Origin: Syntrophaceae bacterium
GTDB taxonomy: Bacteria > Desulfobacterota > SM23-61
NCBI GenBank assembly: GCA_003154025.1
Contig: PMCE01000222.1
Span: 3,854-13,717 of the forward strand
Length of the DNA stretch: 9,864 nucleotides
Direction of reading: 5' to 3'
The position numbers were made by a program, and so were the translations under genes. This document shows positions 6,158-9,864 of this stretch, in pieces. The notes below the pieces were generated by a model. The model made no database searches and had not been told where the DNA came from. It saw nothing but the letters and a program-made list of their open reading frames with translations. Numbering within the stretch: the first letter of the stretch is position 1; every line of letters begins with the position of its first letter.

Positions 6158-7024
6158 ATGATCGAAAAGAGACCCTTCGGGCGTACAGGCCATATGAGCA
6201 CGGTGACGATTTTCGGGGGCGCAGCCTTGGCGCGGGCCACCCCGAAAGATGCTGAACGGGCTCTGGAAGTTTTGCTGAAGTACGGGGTCAACCATATCGA
6301 CGCCGCCCCGCGTTACGGGGACGCAGAGGTGCTCATCGGGCCCTGGATGGCCAGGCACCGCAAAGACTTCTTCCTGGCTACCAAGACCGGGAAGCGAACC
6401 TATCAAGAGGCCCGGGAAGAGATCCACCGTTCGCTGGAACGATTAAGAGTCGATCAAATCGATTTGCTCCAGCTGCACAGCCTCGCGCACCCGGATGAGT
6501 GGGACACGGCGCTGGGCCCCGGGGGAGCTCTCGAAGCGGCGGTCGAGGCCCGGGAAAAGGGGCTGGTGCGCTTCATCGGAGTTACCGGACACGGGTGGAT
6601 GATCGCGGCCATGCACAAACGCGCCCTGAAGCGCTTCGACTTCGATTCGGTCCTCCTCCCCTACAATTACTTTTTGCATTCGAACGAGCGCTACCGGAAG
6701 GAGTTCGAAGAGGTTGTGCGCGCTTGCGGGGAGCGAAACGCAGCCGTCCAGACCATCAAGTCCCTCGCCCGGGGTCCCTGGGGGATTACGCCGCAAACCC
6801 GGAATACATGGTACCAGCCGCTGGAGGAGCAGGAGGACATCGACAAGGCGGTTCACTGGGTGCTGGGCCACCAGAACGTATTCTTAAACACCGCGGGGGA
6901 TGTGAACCTTCTGCCCAAGGTTCTCGATGCCGCTAGCCGCTTCCATAAACGTCCGGCCTCCGAAGAAATGGATGAAATGTTGAAAAAGAAGGGCATGTCC
7001 TCCATATTCGGACTCGGTACTTAA
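6158..7024 (+). CDS. Aldo/keto reductase
   Basis: This 288-residue protein has an (alpha/beta)8-barrel signature. It opens with the [19 protein letters not shown] segment typical of aldo/keto reductases. The catalytic tetrad is Asp48 and Tyr53 ([13 protein letters not shown]), Lys76 (ATKTGKR) and His107 (LQLHSL). RFIGVTGHG (about 137-145) is also characteristic of the fold. The family reduces aldehydes and ketones with NAD(P)H. The rather short C-terminal part gives no clear substrate or cofactor clue. AAGGAGA (6144-6150) lies 7 nt before the ATG. It follows the MBL gene by 105 nt, a gap with no repeat or gene, and is the last rightward gene of the series. A role in reducing an aldehyde or keto intermediate of the same pathway is inference. 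Confidence 0.88.
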   Translation: MIEKRPFGRTGHMSTVTIFGGAALARATPKDAERALEVLLKYGVNHIDAAPRYGDAEVLIGPWMARHRKDFFLATKTGKRTYQEAREEIHRSLERLRVDQIDLLQLHSLAHPDEWDTALGPGGALEAAVEAREKGLVRFIGVTGHGWMIAAMHKRALKRFDFDSVLLPYNYFLHSNERYRKEFEEVVRACGERNAAVQTIKSLARGPWGITPQTRNTWYQPLEEQEDIDKAVHWVLGHQNVFLNTAGDVNLLPKVLDAASRFHKRPASEEMDEMLKKKGMSSIFGLGT

Positions 7025-7107
7025 AAAATCAGAGTTTCAAGCGGCGGCCCCAGCTCCCGGCGTCAACCCGGCAGCCCGGGAACGGAGTACTCGGACCGTT
7101 CAAAAAA

Positions 7108-7139
7108 CAGTGTCAGTGTCAGTGGATAGTGCCAGTGAG
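7108..7139. repeat. CAGTGT tandem word array
   Basis: CAGTGT is repeated twice, then CAGTGG, then after a short ATAG stretch GTGCCAGTGAGG. It is a degenerate short tandem repeat of the same word-like character as the 761-804 block but with a different word. Its function is unknown. Confidence 0.5.
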
Positions 7140-7316
7140 GACAATTGTTTTTCGTTTCGTAATTCGCAATCGAATAGGTGTCAGCAATGAGCGTCAGCAA
7201 GAACTATGCTCCTTCACTCCTATGCCGGAAAATTCCTTTTGGCGTGGGACCCTGCCTTTGACGGGGGGAAGCAATTTCATTCAAAATAAAATCAAAGGTT
7301 TAGAGATTGCCGCGTC

Positions 7317-7335
7317 GTCCCGCGCGTCGCGGGAC
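7317..7335. repeat. Perfect 8-bp GC-rich hairpin
   Basis: GTCCCGCG (7317-7324), loop CGT, CGCGGGAC (7328-7335). It lies 48 nt past the stop codon of the leftward zinc-ribbon gene. It could stop transcription from either side, but it lacks a T-run in both directions, so a classical intrinsic terminator is not supported. It could also be part of a REP-like element. Confidence 0.5.
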
Positions 7336-7382
7336 CCCTCGCTACGACTGCCGGAATTGAGTTTTTCCCCAACTGTTAATGG

Positions 7383-7757
7383 TCAGTCTTTCTTGAGAAG
7401 GATTTTGAGGGCAGCCAGGAAACTCATCTTCTTTCTTCTTCCGTCAGTCTTGCTCGGCGATTCAGGAAAACTTTGGAAGAAAGTCTTTATTTCCTCGCTC
7501 TGTCCATCCCCCTTTTTAAGCATCGCCTCCACCCTGGCTCTGAGGGGTAGAGGAAGCTCCTCCAATTTCTTGTAATTTATCTCCTCTTTGGTTACTTGAA
7601 CTCCCGCAAAATTCTTTCCCATTTTCCGTGAGGAGGCCATGAACCCTGAAGAATCCGCTCCCGTCCCGGAGGCCGCTTCCCCCTTTGTCCAAGCGCCGCA
7701 ATACAAACATTTGTTATTCATATCCGGTATTTTATGGCCGCACTTTGGACATTGCAT
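7383..7757 (-). CDS. Small zinc-ribbon protein
   Basis: From the chosen ATG the protein is 124 residues. Cys3, Cys6, Cys17 and Cys20 (CPKCGHKIP...CLYCG) form a zinc ribbon at the N-terminus. A Gly/Ser/Ala-rich linker (about 25-45) follows, then a charged helical region (EEINYKKLEELPLPLRARVEAML) and a Lys-rich basic end. The start is set by AAGGAGG, 8 nt upstream of ATG 7757. An in-frame TTG at 7775 would bury this site inside the gene. Zinc ribbons of this kind occur in many small proteins that bind nucleic acid or other proteins; nothing here fixes a specific role. The gene lies downstream of the MFS gene on the same strand, 357 nt away. Confidence 0.75.
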   Translation of the reverse strand: MQCPKCGHKIPDMNNKCLYCGAWTKGEAASGTGADSSGFMASSRKMGKNFAGVQVTKEEINYKKLEELPLPLRARVEAMLKKGDGQSEEIKTFFQSFPESPSKTDGRRKKMSFLAALKILLKKD

Positions 7758-8114
7758 GAAGAAGTCCTCCTTCAATATTATGGCTGCAGAAATTCAGACC
7801 CCTTTGGGGACATTCAGGGGCGTTATTCGAATTGCAGATTGCCCGAATCCGCTCAACACCTGATATATCGGTAAATCCAAATAAGTTCTTAAAAGAGGGA
7901 GGGGATAGGGTTGCATACCCGCATAGCCCGGCTCCTTTCTCTCCATCTTCGCTCTCGTAATGGGAAAATAGGGAATGGGAATCCCGGTTTGATGAACCAG
8001 GCGCCCTTCATCACATCATTGGCCGTAGAATTGAGAGAACAAATATTTTCCGGGATGGCAGGATAAGAGCGAAGTGGACCGATGTGGGAGCGAATATGCT
8101 GAGGGGGGACTGAG
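7758..8114. other. Gene-free region upstream of the zinc-ribbon gene
   Basis: This 357-nt stretch lies between two leftward genes. It contains CCCCTTTGGGG (7799-7809), CTTCGCTCT (7947-7955) inverted as AGAGCGAAG (8066-8074), and A+T-rich patches. No open frame with a family signature or good ribosome-binding site is visible. No convincing promoter for the zinc-ribbon gene was found. Confidence 0.5.
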
Positions 8115-9437
8115 TTACGCCACCCGCCGGACCTTCCGGGGGGCGGCCAGCCAGATGGCCGCACAGGCCAAGGCAAAAAGCGCGATGGCCACGGAGAAGG
8201 CGGCAATGTAATTTCCGTTCAATTCGAAGAGCCACCCGCCCAGCCAGGGGCCTATGGCCCCGCCCACCGAGAAACAGAACCAGATCGCCCCCATGATGGA
8301 ACCCACCCGGGGGCCTTGAAATATGTCCGTGATGGCCGCCGCCAGGGTGGGAGAGAAAAGGCCCCTCCCGATTCCCAGGCTAATGGTGTAGTAATAAAGC
8401 ATCCAGGGATGGGAAGCGTCCCGGATGAGCATCAGGACGACGATTCCCGAGATTCCCAGCACCGTGCCGATGGTCAGGGTGATCTCCCGGCCGATCCGGT
8501 CGGAAATCAGACCCGCGAAGGAGGCAAAGGCGGAGATGATGCCGAACAGGGATAGAACGGAGGAGGCATACATCTTGGAGTAACCGGCGTCAACGGCGAA
8601 AGCGACATGGTGCGTCGCCATGATGTGCTGCATGACCCCCCACAGGGAGAAAGTGGTCAGGGAGAGCAGCCAGAACCGCTTCGTGCGCACGGCCTTCGCC
8701 AGGGTCCAGTCCACTCCCGCCCAGGCGGGATCCATAATCCGCATCCCTTTCCGCGCCGGGGCTGAAGAGGAATCATCCTCTGCGCTCCGACCGTCCCGCA
8801 GAAGCCCTTTGTCCCGGGGATGATACCGCACCACGAACAGGATCAGGGGGATCAACACGGCGGGCAGCACGAGCCCTTCCACCAGAAAAGCGTCCCGCCA
8901 GCCGACCAAATCGATCAGCCAGGCAGTCGCGGGATACATTCCGAAGGCCATCCCGTTTCCGAAGAAAATGATGGAAAATGCCAGTCCCCGTTTCTTTTCG
9001 AACCAGTTCTGGATCAAGGTCGTGAAGGGGACGGAGCCGATGAAGCTAAGGCCGACTCCGAAAAGGACCCCGAAGGTCAGATAGAAATAGCCGGGTGTGC
9101 TTCCCCAACTGGACAGGGCCAAACCCGCCCCCACGATCACCGTTCCCATGACCATCGTTTTCCGCGGGTCCGTCCGGTCGGCCATATAGCCCGCCACGGG
9201 GGCGAATATGCCGTAAAGCAATATGTGGATGGACAGCATGGCCGCCGTCGTATCCCTCGGCCATTTGAATTCTTCCAGGAGGGAAGGGAAGACCACCGCG
9301 AAGGAATAACGCGCTCCGTAAGCCAGGGCTCCCAATACCAGGCCGGCGATGGCAATGTACCAGCCGTAGAAAATAACCCCGCCTTTCTTTGTTTGTTCCG
9401 TTTTGTCCATCTTCCGTCGTCCGAACGATAAACTCAT
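8115..9437 (-). CDS. MFS transporter, oxalate/formate antiporter or monocarboxylate-carrier type
   Basis: This 440-residue integral membrane protein has about 12 hydrophobic helices in two halves joined by a charged loop (about 205-250). The first helix is preceded by FYGWYIAI (23-30), common in OFA/MCT-like carriers. The MFS loop 2-3 motif is GYMADRTDPRK (83-93) and its second-half equivalent GLISDRIGRE (309-318). FWLLSLTTFSLWGVMQHIMATHHVAF (255-280), with paired His residues, is typical of the monocarboxylate-carrier side of the family. It probably moves a small carboxylate across the cytoplasmic membrane. The start is uncertain: ATG 9437 lacks a clear ribosome-binding site, and an in-frame ATG at 9410 (MDKTEQTKK) is an alternative. 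It is transcribed away from a partial gene at 9659. A carboxylate carrier fits the nearby CoA-transferase and CoA-ligase subunit, though it points the other way. Confidence 0.9.
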   Translation of the reverse strand: MSLSFGRRKMDKTEQTKKGGVIFYGWYIAIAGLVLGALAYGARYSFAVVFPSLLEEFKWPRDTTAAMLSIHILLYGIFAPVAGYMADRTDPRKTMVMGTVIVGAGLALSSWGSTPGYFYLTFGVLFGVGLSFIGSVPFTTLIQNWFEKKRGLAFSIIFFGNGMAFGMYPATAWLIDLVGWRDAFLVEGLVLPAVLIPLILFVVRYHPRDKGLLRDGRSAEDDSSSAPARKGMRIMDPAWAGVDWTLAKAVRTKRFWLLSLTTFSLWGVMQHIMATHHVAFAVDAGYSKMYASSVLSLFGIISAFASFAGLISDRIGREITLTIGTVLGISGIVVLMLIRDASHPWMLYYYTISLGIGRGLFSPTLAAAITDIFQGPRVGSIMGAIWFCFSVGGAIGPWLGGWLFELNGNYIAAFSVAIALFALACAAIWLAAPRKVRRVA

Positions 9438-9472
9438 GATTCATTAAGGTGAGTCCCGAATCACCCTGCTTG

Positions 9473-9501
9473 ACAATACATTTTCCCGGCTGAAAATGCA
9501 A
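9473..9501 (-). promoter_or_regulatory. Possible promoter for the MFS gene
   Basis: Read leftward, TTGCAT (9501-9496) and TATTGT (9478-9473) are 17 nt apart. This would start transcription about 30 nt before ATG 9437. The -35 is a 3/6 match and the -10 a 4/6 match. A rightward TTGACA (9470-9475) overlaps the -10 and could serve the divergent gene, but no good rightward -10 was found. Confidence 0.3.
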
Positions 9502-9658
9502 ATGCGGCGCTTCGGCTTCCGTCCCTGCCGCAATGGCCCGCCGGATGGGAGGCAAGGGGAATATAGCTGTTGCACCCGCCTGCCATTTTTGATTAAATGA
9601 GAAACGAAGGAAGCCGTTCAGGAGCGGCATTCTGCGGCATACGGAGTCGAAAAGGACA

Positions 9659-9864
9659 ATGGTACGGGATGGTGAAACTCTGAGGCGTTTCGAAGAGGAC
9701 CTTATTAGAAGGGAGCCTCAACGCCCTTTCCGGGAATCCCTCCAAATATATGAAGCCATGTGGAAAGAAGCGGTCGCCCTCGGGGTCCTCCCCCTTGCCG
9801 ATCCCCTGGACGGAATTGAAGCGGATATCGAACTCGCACGGGTGCTCAATTCTTTGAAGACCAC
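9659..9864 (+). CDS. Hypothetical protein, N-terminal part, cut by window end
   Basis: An open frame starts at ATG 9659 and runs to the end of the window without a stop (68 full codons). It reads RRFEEDLIRREP (9-20), then IYEAMWKEAVALGVLP and LADPLDGIEADIELARVLN. This pattern of a charged N-terminal helix followed by an E-A-x-LGVLPL-DPL-GI-DI-xA segment is one I recall from hypothetical proteins of Desulfobacterota. I know of no assigned function. AAAGGA (9651-9656) is only 2 nt from the ATG, so the ribosome-binding site is poorly spaced. No other in-frame ATG, GTG or TTG lies nearby upstream. Confidence 0.65.
   Translation, partial: MVRDGETLRRFEEDLIRREPQRPFRESLQIYEAMWKEAVALGVLPLADPLDGIEADIELARVLNSLKT

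Larger units (their letters stand above)
7025..7382. other. Gene-free convergent intergenic region
   Basis: This 358-nt region lies between the convergent aldo/keto reductase and zinc-ribbon genes. It holds a CAGTGT-type word array (7108-7139), further TGTCAGCAATGAGCGTCAGCA words at about 7179-7199, an A+T-rich stretch (about 7275-7305) and a GC hairpin (7317-7335). GAACGG/CCGTTC (about 7080-7101) could pair weakly after the reductase gene, but no T-run follows. I see no convincing gene in it. Confidence 0.6.

Noticed and set aside
7317..7335. Intrinsic terminator
   Set aside because: The stem is strong but no T-run follows on either strand.
7129..7575. 148-codon plus-strand frame
   Set aside because: It begins in the CAGTGT word array, overlaps the zinc-ribbon gene antisense and shows no domain.
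7758..7775. TTG start giving a zinc-ribbon protein six residues longer
   Set aside because: The AAGGAGG ribosome-binding site would be inside the gene; ATG 7757 has it at ideal distance.
8820..9431. 203-codon plus-strand frame opposite the MFS gene
   Set aside because: It is antisense to transmembrane-coding sequence, is full of His/Gln/Gly typical of such shadows, and has no ribosome-binding site.

Overview
The window reads as chromosomal DNA of an anaerobic, GC-rich bacterium, most likely Desulfobacterota (former Deltaproteobacteria). The basis is the protein style: a stand-alone CoA-ligase alpha subunit, a family III CoA-transferase, an OFA/MCT-type MFS carrier, and a partial 'LGVLPL-DPL-GI' hypothetical protein at the right end. 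Intergenic spacers full of short inverted words also fit. The taxon is an inference; no rRNA or marker gene is present.

Layout. Six genes run rightward from 116 to 7024: a VOC/glyoxalase-fold protein (116-742), an NDP-forming acyl-CoA synthetase alpha subunit (1138-2610), a short-chain dehydrogenase (2763-3512), a CaiB/BaiF CoA-transferase (3678-4865), an MBL-fold hydrolase with a C-terminal winged helix (5165-6052) and an aldo/keto reductase (6158-7024). Two genes run leftward: a small zinc-ribbon protein (7383-7757) and a 12-TM MFS carrier (8115-9437). A rightward gene begins at 9659 and is cut by the window end.

How they may work together (inference). An organic acid could be imported by the MFS protein and charged with CoA by the transferase and/or an NDP-forming ligase. 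It could then be oxidised at a hydroxyl by the SDR, epimerised or otherwise handled by the VOC protein, and possibly hydrolysed by the MBL protein. The substrate cannot be read from the sequence.

Intergenic DNA is the most unusual part. Gaps between the co-directional genes are 105-395 nt and most are filled with structured repeats. Two copies of a ~155-bp palindromic, MITE-like element lie in opposite orientation at 839-992 and 4929-5084. Each sits inside a further pair of inverted arms made of a different short word. Other gaps hold a 25-nt imperfect hairpin (2642-2724), three exact copies of AATGCGCAATT (3607-3664), a CAGTGT-type array (7108-7139), ACCGGCAAC repeats (10-46) and a perfect 8-bp GC hairpin (7317-7335). 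No tRNA, rRNA, CRISPR array, transposase, phage gene or recognised defence system was found.
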